The notes beneath the pieces are model-generated. The model was not told where the DNA came from and searched no databases. It saw only the letters and a list, made by a program, of their open reading frames with translations. The translations under genes and the position numbers were made by a program. Below are positions 1 to 7,234 of a DNA stretch of 16,828 bases, in pieces. The first letter of the stretch is position 1. The number at the start of each line of letters is the position of its first letter. The stretch lies in assembly GCA_937910265.1 (NCBI GenBank), contig CALEPD010000212.1:1-16828 (forward strand). Direction: 5' to 3'. This stretch comes from an uncultured Bacteroidales bacterium (GTDB lineage: Bacteria > Bacteroidota > Bacteroidia > Bacteroidales > P3).

Positions 1-2
1 AT

Positions 3-1526
3 GGAGCACGTTTGTCTCACCGATCTTCGTGGGGCTCCATTGGAAAGAAACCCGATTGGTCGGAAGGCGTACCTTGCGATAGTCTGTTGGCGTTGTACTA
101 TGGTAAGAATCATTACTCTTGGACCGATGTCAATCTCTTTGGAAAGTATATCATCGACGATATACTTGAAATCAATACCGACATGACATATAATAATGAC
201 TACAATCTGTTGTATGGATTCAACGATTCGACATTGCGTTATTATATGGATAGCATCGGATCCAGTTCTGTGAATTTCCGCGATAGCTTGAACAAGTCTG
301 ATTACAGAAACATGTTTAACTATTACAACTGGAACATCGGATTACGTAGTTTGCAAACCGATGTCAACAAGTTGGGCTACGACGCACATATTGGTTTTTA
401 TGGTTTGAGTGGGGGATACGACAATGGTGAGATAAGTGTAAATCTTGATGCAGGCGCTCATTACGGCATTTCCTTGGGGGCTCAGAACAAAGCCATAGCT
501 TTCTTGCGTTTCGGTTGGGAAGGGTATCGTCAGGCCTTCCGACCCGACACTGCAGGATTTATAATGCCGTTGGCATATATCCCTGTACAGGAAACTTACG
601 ATTCTGTCATTGGCCATCGCAACATGACTCATCTCTCTCCAAGCCTCGAGTTCCTTTTGAAGAGCTTCCATATTCATGCAGGCGCCAAGTTTAAATTCAA
701 CAACTTCGATAACCCTGATTCAGTCAAGTTCCAAATCTATCCCGACATCGTTGTCAATAAATCCTTCATGAAAGAGGCCATGAATGTTTCTCTGGGATTT
801 GTTGGTGATGCCGATACTCGTACACTCAACGAAATAAGATTAATAAACCCATACATCGCACCCAATATCGAATTTAAGGCGACAAGTCATTACGATATGT
901 TTGCCAAAATGAGACTCGATTTCTCCAAGAAATTGAAGATGAATCTTTCGGCTGAGTACAGTATGATAAAAAACGACCTCTTCTTCAGAACTTCTAGCGA
1001 CTATGGTTTAGACAATGTAATGGAAACATTCTATGACGATTTAAATCAGGCAACCTTTGGCGCTTCGTTCTCATTTGTAAACGACGAACTTGCCAACATC
1101 AGCATCGGCGGTAACTACTATTTGTACGACAGCAAGAGGGAAATTGTCCGTCAGAGCGAAGGTGAAGATGTGATGCAGATGCCATTACTCTACAGACCCA
1201 ATTTCGATGCCCACATCGATCTGTCGTTCAATTTCAAAAACAAGGTTTTGCTTAAGTTGAAAGGCCTGGTGTTGGGACAAATGTATGGAGATTTTAAAAT
1301 AGGGAAAATAGATGATATCGAAGTTTTGGAGTCGGTCGACACCTTGCCGTTGCGATATGGTGTCAATCTCGAAGTTGAATACCGTCACAACAAGGCACTG
1401 AGTTTCTATCTTAAAGCCGATAACATAGCCTTCCAACGTTATATGTATTGGCTCAATTATCCAAGTCAGCGTGGGGTCTTTATGTTGGGACTCACTTATA
1501 CTATACTGAATAAGAAAAGCAGATAA
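3..1526 (+). CDS. Outer-membrane beta-barrel protein, 3' part (TonB-receptor-like)
   Basis: The reading frame is open from base 3 to the TAA at 1524-1526. A TTG at base 12 is in frame but there is no leader before it, so the gene starts outside the window and about 507 residues are visible. The protein has no hydrophobic helices. It is built of alternating polar and aromatic stretches separated by Asp/Asn-rich turns, which is the pattern of an outer-membrane beta-barrel. The C-terminal part (for example the run around 'DNIAFQRYMYWLNYPSQ') resembles the last strands of Bacteroidetes TonB-dependent-receptor-like barrels. The plug domain and signal peptide, if any, are outside the window. Ligand and function cannot be told. 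A strong terminator follows, so it is probably not cotranscribed with the sulfonolipid genes. The barrel call is fairly sure; the family is not. Confidence 0.6.
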   Translation, partial: GARLSHRSSWGSIGKKPDWSEGVPCDSLLALYYGKNHYSWTDVNLFGKYIIDDILEINTDMTYNNDYNLLYGFNDSTLRYYMDSIGSSSVNFRDSLNKSDYRNMFNYYNWNIGLRSLQTDVNKLGYDAHIGFYGLSGGYDNGEISVNLDAGAHYGISLGAQNKAIAFLRFGWEGYRQAFRPDTAGFIMPLAYIPVQETYDSVIGHRNMTHLSPSLEFLLKSFHIHAGAKFKFNNFDNPDSVKFQIYPDIVVNKSFMKEAMNVSLGFVGDADTRTLNEIRLINPYIAPNIEFKATSHYDMFAKMRLDFSKKLKMNLSAEYSMIKNDLFFRTSSDYGLDNVMETFYDDLNQATFGASFSFVNDELANISIGGNYYLYDSKREIVRQSEGEDVMQMPLLYRPNFDAHIDLSFNFKNKVLLKLKGLVLGQMYGDFKIGKIDDIEVLESVDTLPLRYGVNLEVEYRHNKALSFYLKADNIAFQRYMYWLNYPSQRGVFMLGLTYTILNKKSR

Positions 1527-1533
1527 ATAATTT

Positions 1534-1561
1534 AAATGGGGTCATTGACCCCATTTTTTTT
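1534..1561 (+). terminator. Rho-independent terminator after the barrel gene
   Basis: An inverted repeat begins 8 bases after the stop codon. The arms AAATGGGGTCA and TGACCCCATTT pair perfectly around a single central T (a real loop of about 5 bases), followed by a run of T. It separates the barrel gene from the downstream operon. Confidence 0.85.
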
Positions 1562-1668
1562 GTATGTAATTGATGTTCTATCGATAATGTGTAAATGTTA
1601 AATTTTTTTCTTAATATGTTGGGAAGTAAAAAATTATATTTGAGTGTCAATGAAATAGGCTTTTAACC

Positions 1669-1700
1669 CTTGTGTAAATGTGCTAATTTTAGTATTTTTG
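1669..1700 (+). promoter_or_regulatory. Bacteroidetes-type promoter for the sulfonolipid operon
   Basis: The -7 element TATTTTTG (1693-1700) matches the Bacteroidetes consensus TAnnTTTG exactly. A partial -33 element, CTTG (1669-1672), lies 20 bases upstream, which is the usual spacing. Transcription would start near 1706-1710, about 25 bases before the ATG at 1733. The leader is AT-rich with no SD, as is common in this phylum. The rest of 1527-1732 shows only the terminator and AT-rich sequence. Confidence 0.65.
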
Positions 1701-1732
1701 CAACTAGAATAAATCAATAAAATACATATGTT

Positions 1733-2995
1733 ATGAAAGATATTTTTGAAAGAATCAAAGAATCGACGGGTGGCCCGTTAGGTCAGTATCAGAAATATGC
1801 TGATGGCTATTTTTATTTTCCTAAATTGGAAGGTGAACTTGGCCCAGAGATGATTTTCAATGGTAAAAAAGTGCTTAACTGGAGTTTGAACAACTATTTG
1901 GGTCTTGCCAACGATCCCGAAGTTAGAGCTGCCGACGAAGAGGGCGCAAGGCGTTGGGGGTTGGGCTATCCTATGGGTGCCCGAATGATGAGCGGCAACT
2001 CTGACCTTCACGAGGAGGTCGAGTCCATGTTGTGTGAATATACTCATAAGAAGTATGGATATCTCTTGAATTTTGGTTATCAAGGCCAAATCAGTATCCT
2101 TGACACCATTGTTGGATTGCGTGACGTTATTGTATACGACAGTGAGGCTCATGCTTGTCTTATTGATGGTTTCCGTGTATGCGGTGCCAAACGTTTCAGA
2201 TATAAACACAATGATATAGAAAGTCTCCGCAAACAGTTGCAGCAGGCTACTGCCTTGGCCGAAAAACAAGGCGGCGGTATTTTGGTTGCCACCGAAGGTG
2301 TGTATGGTATGGAAGGCGATTTGGGCGCACTCAAGGAAATTTGCGCACTCAAGAAAGAATTTAATTTCCGTATTCTTATTGATGATGCCCACGGTATGGG
2401 CGTTATGGGCCCTGAGGGCCGTGGTACCCACACCCATTTCGATTGTGCGGATGATATCGATTTGTATTTCTGCGCGTTCGCTAAAACAATGGCTATCATT
2501 GGCGGTTTTATCGGATGCAACGACCCTGATATTATCATGTATCTCCGTATGAACATGCGTAGCCAAATCTATGCCAAGAGCTTGCCCATGCCAATCGTTT
2601 ACGGTGTAAAACGCCGTTTGGAAATTATCAATCAACATCCTGAATATCGTGAGCGTTTGTGGAATATCTCGAATTACCTGCAGAAATCACTGCGTGAAGA
2701 GGGTTTCAATACGGGTGTGACAGAGTCTCCAGTAACGCCGGTATTTTTCCCGGGCGATGTCAATCAAGGATGCAATTGTGTTGTCGACTTGCGCGAGAAT
2801 TATGGAATATTCTGCTCCATTGTAGTATATCCTGTAATTCCAAAAGGTCAGATCATGTTGCGTATCATCCCAACGGCTGTACATACTATGGATCAAGTAA
2901 ACCGCACTCTCGACGTGTTCAGAGAAGTGAAGAAAAAACTCGATGCTGGTGTTTACAACAAGCCGATGCCTGATATGCACATTATCAAGAAGTAA
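1733..2995 (+). CDS. sulA: Cysteate acyl-ACP transferase (3-ketocapnine synthase), alpha-oxoamine synthase family
   Basis: A 420-residue PLP enzyme of the alpha-oxoamine synthase family (serine palmitoyltransferase, KBL, AONS). The PLP-stacking His is H140 ('DSEAHACLIDG'), the D217/H220 pair lies in 'IDDAHG', and the Schiff-base lysine is K251 in 'CAFAKTMAIIGGF'. The N-terminus ('GGPLGQYQKYADGYFYFPKL') and C-terminal 'LRENYGIFCSIVVYPVIPKG' fit the Bacteroidetes branch often annotated as serine palmitoyltransferase. From memory, this branch includes SulA of Alistipes, which condenses acyl-ACP with L-cysteate to give 3-ketocapnine, CO2 and ACP. The next two genes, a threonine-synthase-like enzyme and an SDR, supply the steps before and after, which favours sulfonolipid over sphingolipid synthesis. 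It is cytoplasmic and first in its operon, with the next gene 11 bases downstream. The name is not the SOS inhibitor SulA. Family assignment is secure; substrate is inferred from context. Confidence 0.8.
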   Translation: MKDIFERIKESTGGPLGQYQKYADGYFYFPKLEGELGPEMIFNGKKVLNWSLNNYLGLANDPEVRAADEEGARRWGLGYPMGARMMSGNSDLHEEVESMLCEYTHKKYGYLLNFGYQGQISILDTIVGLRDVIVYDSEAHACLIDGFRVCGAKRFRYKHNDIESLRKQLQQATALAEKQGGGILVATEGVYGMEGDLGALKEICALKKEFNFRILIDDAHGMGVMGPEGRGTHTHFDCADDIDLYFCAFAKTMAIIGGFIGCNDPDIIMYLRMNMRSQIYAKSLPMPIVYGVKRRLEIINQHPEYRERLWNISNYLQKSLREEGFNTGVTESPVTPVFFPGDVNQGCNCVVDLRENYGIFCSIVVYPVIPKGQIMLRIIPTAVHTMDQVNRTLDVFREVKKKLDAGVYNKPMPDMHIIKK

Positions 2996-3006
2996 TACGA
3001 TGTCTG

Positions 3007-4239
3007 ATGAAATTCCAATTAGTATGTAAAAAATGTGGCAAAGTCATAGGCGACTTTGCCACTTGGTTTAGTCATGACCAAAAGTGTGCCTGCGGCTCTA
3101 ACTATGCCGAAGTACAGTACAATAGTCCAAAAAAAATGACTAAAGTTGACTTGAACACCTCTTCTGATAATTTCCAGGACGCTTATTTCGATTATCTACC
3201 CATTGAGGATAAGTTCAATATTGTCTCTTTCGGCGAAGGTATGGTCCCCATTGAGCGTTGGTCCCATTTGGAGGACGCAGCCCGTGAAAAAGGTGTGCAG
3301 TGCGAAGTGTATGTGTACCGAAATGACAAGAACGGCGCGAGTGGAACATTTAAGGATATCAGTGCAGCCCTTGCTGCCACTGTACTCAAGGAAAATGATG
3401 TCAAGACATATTGTTTGGCATCCACTGGCAATGCAGCAGTGTCGTTTGCCACTTATTTGGCTAAGGCAAATGTCAAAGCCAATCTCTTTTTCCCATCATT
3501 CGCCGATTCTGATAGTGTACAAGCTGCCGAAAATGTGGGGCAGAATGTTGTAGTTGCTCAAGGCGGGTATGGCGATGCAAAAAAAATGGCCGCTGATTTC
3601 CATGCAGACAACAATGTTCTTATCAGTGGTGGCAACACCGACCCAATTCGCATCGAGAGCAAGCGAACAATGGTGTTTGAATGCATTCGGCAAATGGGCA
3701 CCCTTCCCACCGTCTACCTTCAGTCGGTGGCAGGCGGTACCAGCCCATTGGCTTTCGAAAAAGGATATCGTGACCTCCAGGAAATATATCATGATGAAAA
3801 ATATGAGTTTCCTCGCATGATCTTGGTTCAACAGGATACCTGTGATCCCATGGTGACCTCTTGGGAGAATGCTGTATCACAGCAATTTCCCGAAGGATGG
3901 GAACATGATTATGTTGTCAAGGATAACGTCTCTACCCGCATAGGTATACTTACTGCAGCCAATCCAGGCAACTATCCACTGGTGGCACCTTTGGTGCGTA
4001 ACAGTGGTGGCGCTTTTGTACGTGTCGTTGAATCGGAGTTGCCGGTTTACGGCAAAAACATGCTTGATAAAGCAGGCGTATTGATGGGCCCGGCCTCTGT
4101 GGTTTGCTATGCCGGATTTTTTGAATCACTGAAAAAAGGTCTGATTCGTAACGGGGATAAAGTATTGCTGAATACCGGTGAAGGATGTGACCGCGCTACG
4201 TGGTTCAAGCATGAAGTTGAAAAATTGACTAATCGATAG
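3007..4239 (+). CDS. Threonine-synthase-like PLP enzyme, probable cysteate synthase
   Basis: A 410-residue fold-type II PLP enzyme. An N-terminal zinc-ribbon-like segment has C7, C10, C27 and C29 ('CKKCG', 'CACG'). The Schiff-base lysine is K116 in 'SGTFKD' and the phosphate-binding/PLP loop is 'STGNAAVS' (S139-N142 core). A glycine-rich 'VAGGTSPLAFEKGY' loop and C-terminal 'LLNTGEGCDRATWF' complete the family pattern. Threonine synthase would make threonine from O-phosphohomoserine. Related cysteate synthases use O-phosphoserine and sulfite to make L-cysteate, the co-substrate of the upstream acyltransferase. The 11-base gap to that gene and the SDR downstream favour cysteate synthase. An ATG at 3000 gives only a nine-residue peptide and is not the start. 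Plain threonine synthase remains possible, since the active-site residues that set substrate choice cannot be judged here by eye. Confidence 0.7.
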   Translation: MKFQLVCKKCGKVIGDFATWFSHDQKCACGSNYAEVQYNSPKKMTKVDLNTSSDNFQDAYFDYLPIEDKFNIVSFGEGMVPIERWSHLEDAAREKGVQCEVYVYRNDKNGASGTFKDISAALAATVLKENDVKTYCLASTGNAAVSFATYLAKANVKANLFFPSFADSDSVQAAENVGQNVVVAQGGYGDAKKMAADFHADNNVLISGGNTDPIRIESKRTMVFECIRQMGTLPTVYLQSVAGGTSPLAFEKGYRDLQEIYHDEKYEFPRMILVQQDTCDPMVTSWENAVSQQFPEGWEHDYVVKDNVSTRIGILTAANPGNYPLVAPLVRNSGGAFVRVVESELPVYGKNMLDKAGVLMGPASVVCYAGFFESLKKGLIRNGDKVLLNTGEGCDRATWFKHEVEKLTNR

Positions 4240-4261
4240 ATGGGTTGTAAAACTGCTTGGT

Positions 4262-5059
4262 ATGAATTTTAGTAATAGAATTGTTTGGATAACAGGAGCC
4301 TCTTCGGGCATAGGTGAGGCTGTGGCTTATGAATTGTCAAAATCTGGAGCCAAGTTGATTCTGACAGCATTGGAAACCGATTTGTTGGCAAAAGTAGTTG
4401 AAAAATGCAAGCAGTTGGGCGCACCTGACGCTGTTGCCTTGCCATTCGACCTTGCTCTAACCGACCAATTGGAAGATCTTGCCAACCGGGCTTGGAACAC
4501 TTTCGGTAAAATCGATGTGTTCTACAACAATGCCGGCATTAGCCAACGCGGCACAACAGTGGAAACAGAAATGCATGTTATCCGAAAAGTTATGGATATC
4601 GACTATTTCGCTCCAGTGGTTATGACAAAAACCATTTTGCCTAAGATGTTGGATAATGGAGGCGGTCAGTTAGTTGTTACCACAAGCATAGCCGGACGTT
4701 TCGGTTTCCCGATGCGTTGTGCCTATTCTTCGGCCAAACACGCGTTGTATGGCTTTTTCGAGACCATTCAGGCCGAGTATTATAACCAAAACATCAGAGT
4801 TACCATTGTCTGCCCCGGACGTGTGAAAACCAATATTTCTTTGTATGCATTGGAAAAAGACGGCAAACGTCATGGAAAAATGGACGCAGGGCAGGCTGGA
4901 GGAATATCACCGGAAAAAGCTGCAAGGAAAATTTTAAGAGCTGTGGCCCGCAGAAAGCGTGAAGTGCTTGTGGGAAGCAAGGAATTGCTGATGGCTCATA
5001 TCAAACGCTTTTTCCCCGGATTGTGCGCCGTGCTTTCCCGCAAAATAAAATCCATGTAA
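4262..5059 (+). CDS. Short-chain dehydrogenase, probable 3-ketocapnine reductase
   Basis: A 265-residue classical SDR. The cofactor-binding motif 'TGASSGIG' is at residues 11-18, 'NNAG' at 89-92, and the catalytic set is S142, Y155 and K159 ('YSSAKHAL'). The N-terminus is soluble. The last 25 residues carry a hydrophobic/basic stretch that could touch the membrane, as in 3-ketosphinganine-reductase-type SDRs acting on lipid substrates. It starts 22 bases after the threonine-synthase-like gene, is last in the operon, and is followed by a strong hairpin. In this setting the likely reaction is NAD(P)H reduction of the 3-keto group of 3-ketocapnine to give capnine. SDRs are functionally diverse, so the substrate is inferred from neighbours while the fold and catalytic residues are directly visible. 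Confidence 0.75.
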   Translation: MNFSNRIVWITGASSGIGEAVAYELSKSGAKLILTALETDLLAKVVEKCKQLGAPDAVALPFDLALTDQLEDLANRAWNTFGKIDVFYNNAGISQRGTTVETEMHVIRKVMDIDYFAPVVMTKTILPKMLDNGGGQLVVTTSIAGRFGFPMRCAYSSAKHALYGFFETIQAEYYNQNIRVTIVCPGRVKTNISLYALEKDGKRHGKMDAGQAGGISPEKAARKILRAVARRKREVLVGSKELLMAHIKRFFPGLCAVLSRKIKSM

Positions 5060-5084
5060 TTCATCAAGCTTGTATCATATTAAA

Positions 5085-5125
5085 GAAACAGGACGATTTG
5101 CATTTTAAATCGTCCTGTTTCATTT
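5085..5125. terminator. Bidirectional terminator between convergent operons
   Basis: A perfect 15-bp inverted repeat (5085-5099 with 5107-5121) surrounds a 7-base loop. T-rich sequence lies on the right side and A-rich sequence on the left, so it can end transcription from both the SDR gene (stop 5059) and the HdrA-like gene (stop 5127). Confidence 0.85.
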
Positions 5126-5126
5126 C

Positions 5127-6161
5127 TCATTTAACCATATCTCCGATGATTGACAGTGCTGCCGACCGGCCGTCGAGTATCGAGTCGTTTATGGTCATAG
5201 GTCGCTTGCATGTTCCTGCCACATATATCTTTTCCGACAGCGTTTTATTGTCGTTTATGTGTGGGTCAATCGACTGTGCAAAACCATAATCCCCGCATAT
5301 ATTGCATGAGGTGGACAACTGTACTGTTCCGTCAGATGCTTCCATGCCAATCATAAGCACCAAAAGGTCGGAGGTCATCTTCAGTGGCAATCCCATCAAT
5401 GTGTCTTCTGCTTTTATCTGTACTTTGTTGTCGAAAGTCTCGCTGGCTTCCGATATGCGCCCTCTGATAAATTTGATTCCATATTCCGATTGGGCAGTTC
5501 TGTACATTTCCTCGAAACCTTGCCCCCACATTCTTAAATCCATATAGAATACATGAATATCGCAGTCTGGGTGTATCTTTTTTATTTCAATGGCTTGTTT
5601 TACGGCAGTGACACAGCACAGTTTCGAGCAATAATGGTTACCTGTTTTTTCGTCACGGGACCCTACACATTGAAGGAAAACCACTCTTTTGGGGGTGTCG
5701 GATGCATGACTCGTTATTTTGCCTGAGCGAATCATGTTCTCCATTTCAAGCGAAGTGATTACTCCATTGTATATCCCATATCCCAATTCTTCCTTTCTGT
5801 GGGCATCGAAGGGCTTGTATCCTGTGGCTATAAGTGCGGCGTCATATTGTTTGTCGTCGACAATTGCGCGATAAAAGGGTGGGTAATTCTCTCCGCGGAC
5901 GTCGGCTATCAGTTGGGAATGGACGTCGGCTATGCAATGGTTGCATTGCAATTGGATGTTGGGGTTCTGCAGTTTGTTCATCAATTGTTTGGCCACATCT
6001 TGTGCGTCGGCAAAGTTGGGGAATAAAAATGCTTTGTCGGTTATATTGTTCAACGGCGATTCGCGTTGCTCGAATATACTGACCTTTATGTTGTTGTTTG
6101 CCAATATGTGTGCCGCTTCGATACCTGCTGGGCCTGCTCCAATAATTGCTATTTCTTTCAT
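5127..6161 (-). CDS. HdrA/QmoA-like flavoprotein, short form
   Basis: A 344-residue FAD protein of the heterodisulfide reductase subunit A group. The dinucleotide motif 'GAGPAG' is at residues 8-13. The diagnostic HdrA segment is 'FLQCVGSRDE' followed by 'YCSKLCC' (C165, C178, C182, C183), which in HdrA holds an unusual iron-sulfur cluster. 'IYVAGTCKRPMTINDSI' near residue 312 is the second FAD-binding part. Full-length methanogen HdrA is about 650 residues with extra ferredoxin modules. These are missing here, so the protein is closer in plan to QmoA of sulfate reducers. It is the last gene of the five-gene Hdr-like set, 13 bases after the HdrB-like gene, with no SD. It probably hands electrons between the iron-sulfur subunits and a soluble partner or FAD-bound intermediate. 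Substrate unknown. Confidence 0.8.
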   Translation of the reverse strand: MKEIAIIGAGPAGIEAAHILANNNIKVSIFEQRESPLNNITDKAFLFPNFADAQDVAKQLMNKLQNPNIQLQCNHCIADVHSQLIADVRGENYPPFYRAIVDDKQYDAALIATGYKPFDAHRKEELGYGIYNGVITSLEMENMIRSGKITSHASDTPKRVVFLQCVGSRDEKTGNHYCSKLCCVTAVKQAIEIKKIHPDCDIHVFYMDLRMWGQGFEEMYRTAQSEYGIKFIRGRISEASETFDNKVQIKAEDTLMGLPLKMTSDLLVLMIGMEASDGTVQLSTSCNICGDYGFAQSIDPHINDNKTLSEKIYVAGTCKRPMTINDSILDGRSAALSIIGDMVK

Positions 6162-6174
6162 CTGATTAAATTGC

Positions 6175-7230
6175 TTAAATGAGGAGACAATCGGGTGTGT
6201 TGGGGGATGGCAGTATTTTACCGCTGATACCCTTGTATTTTTCGTTGGGATTGTATCGGATGCCTATTTTGTCCATTAGGCGTTCGGCTTGGACTTGATG
6301 CAATTGTAGCCCCAGTGTCCATGGGTCGTATCCGAGTAGCAATCCCGTAAGCTCTTCGTAGGTTAGTACAGGAATGCCATATCCTTCTTTGTCGTAGGTT
6401 TTATGTTGCATCTCTGCAATAGTGTACTGCCATTTGTCGAGAAACATCGAGCATCCAGGGCAGTTTGTGAGGATGAAATCGGGTTCAAACGGCTCCATCG
6501 ACTCAAATTTCTTTTGGGTGTTGGCAATACTGTAGCCTCTGTTTTCCTGTACAAGGTATTGTCTGAATCCAAATCCGCAACAGTGCCGGCGTTCCGGGTA
6601 ATCAACCACTTCGCCTCCCCACGACTCAATCATACCGGCCAAAACGTATGGAAATTCAGCTTTTCCAATCCCGTGGTGGGGGAATATTTTAGCGTAATGA
6701 CATCCAATATGCTCAACAACTTTCAGCGGTTTGCCGTTGAAACGGTTGACAAGTTGGTATTCCATTTTGGGTTTCAACTCTTCTCGGAATCTGTATATGA
6801 CATCGCTGGGGTGGACAATGTTTTCAGGGACTTCGAATTCCCTTTTACATGATTCCCACAAGTATTGCCGAGCCTGCTCTTTCAGTTCGGGATGCTCTTC
6901 CCATTTTGCCATGATTTCAGTGAAAATGCCGAAGCTTGTTACGCAGGAGGGTACATAATTGCTGTATCCGCATTCCTTCATCAGCGAAAAGAGGCGGGCT
7001 ACAATGGTCATGGTGGTCTCCAATGGAACAATATCGCTGTGGTATCCAATCCCGGTACAGGTGTGCTGATGGGGATTGTCGCATATGTCTTTCCCGAGTT
7101 CTTCGCGTAGTATCTTTAAGAATGCAGATTCCGATCCGGGAAAAAAGGTTTGGCGAATGCAACTTCTTTCATAAAAAAAGTGATCGTCTGCTATCTCCTT
7201 TTGGTATTCGTTCCAATAGCGTTTGTTCAT
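6175..7230 (-). CDS. HdrB-like protein with one intact and one degenerate CCG domain
   Basis: A 351-residue cysteine-rich (CCG) protein of the HdrB group. The second CCG domain is complete: C177, C217-C218-G and C257-x-x-C260 ('NCPGCSMFLD'), the pattern that binds a non-cubane [4Fe-4S] cluster for disulfide chemistry. The first domain is recognisable but degenerate: C24 is present, the CCG is CTG (C58-T59-G60), and the closing CxxC is C96-V-T-S99. One cluster is therefore likely lost or altered. No membrane segments are seen. The gene starts 4 bases after the stop of the membrane fusion gene and is translationally close-packed with it. The role is probably the catalytic disulfide/thiol site of the complex. 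The real substrate cannot be read from sequence. Confidence 0.8.
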   Translation of the reverse strand: MNKRYWNEYQKEIADDHFFYERSCIRQTFFPGSESAFLKILREELGKDICDNPHQHTCTGIGYHSDIVPLETTMTIVARLFSLMKECGYSNYVPSCVTSFGIFTEIMAKWEEHPELKEQARQYLWESCKREFEVPENIVHPSDVIYRFREELKPKMEYQLVNRFNGKPLKVVEHIGCHYAKIFPHHGIGKAEFPYVLAGMIESWGGEVVDYPERRHCCGFGFRQYLVQENRGYSIANTQKKFESMEPFEPDFILTNCPGCSMFLDKWQYTIAEMQHKTYDKEGYGIPVLTYEELTGLLLGYDPWTLGLQLHQVQAERLMDKIGIRYNPNEKYKGISGKILPSPNTPDCLLI

Positions 7231-7234
7231 GACT

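Noticed and set aside
1778..2638. Minus-strand open frame of 286 codons within the acyltransferase gene
   Set aside because: Fully antisense to a gene with all its catalytic motifs; no family resemblance and no neighbour on that strand.
3000..3029. ATG at 3000 as start of the threonine-synthase-like gene or a leader peptide
   Set aside because: It reads only nine codons in another frame. The ATG at 3007 leads directly into the zinc-ribbon segment. A regulatory leader peptide has no further support.
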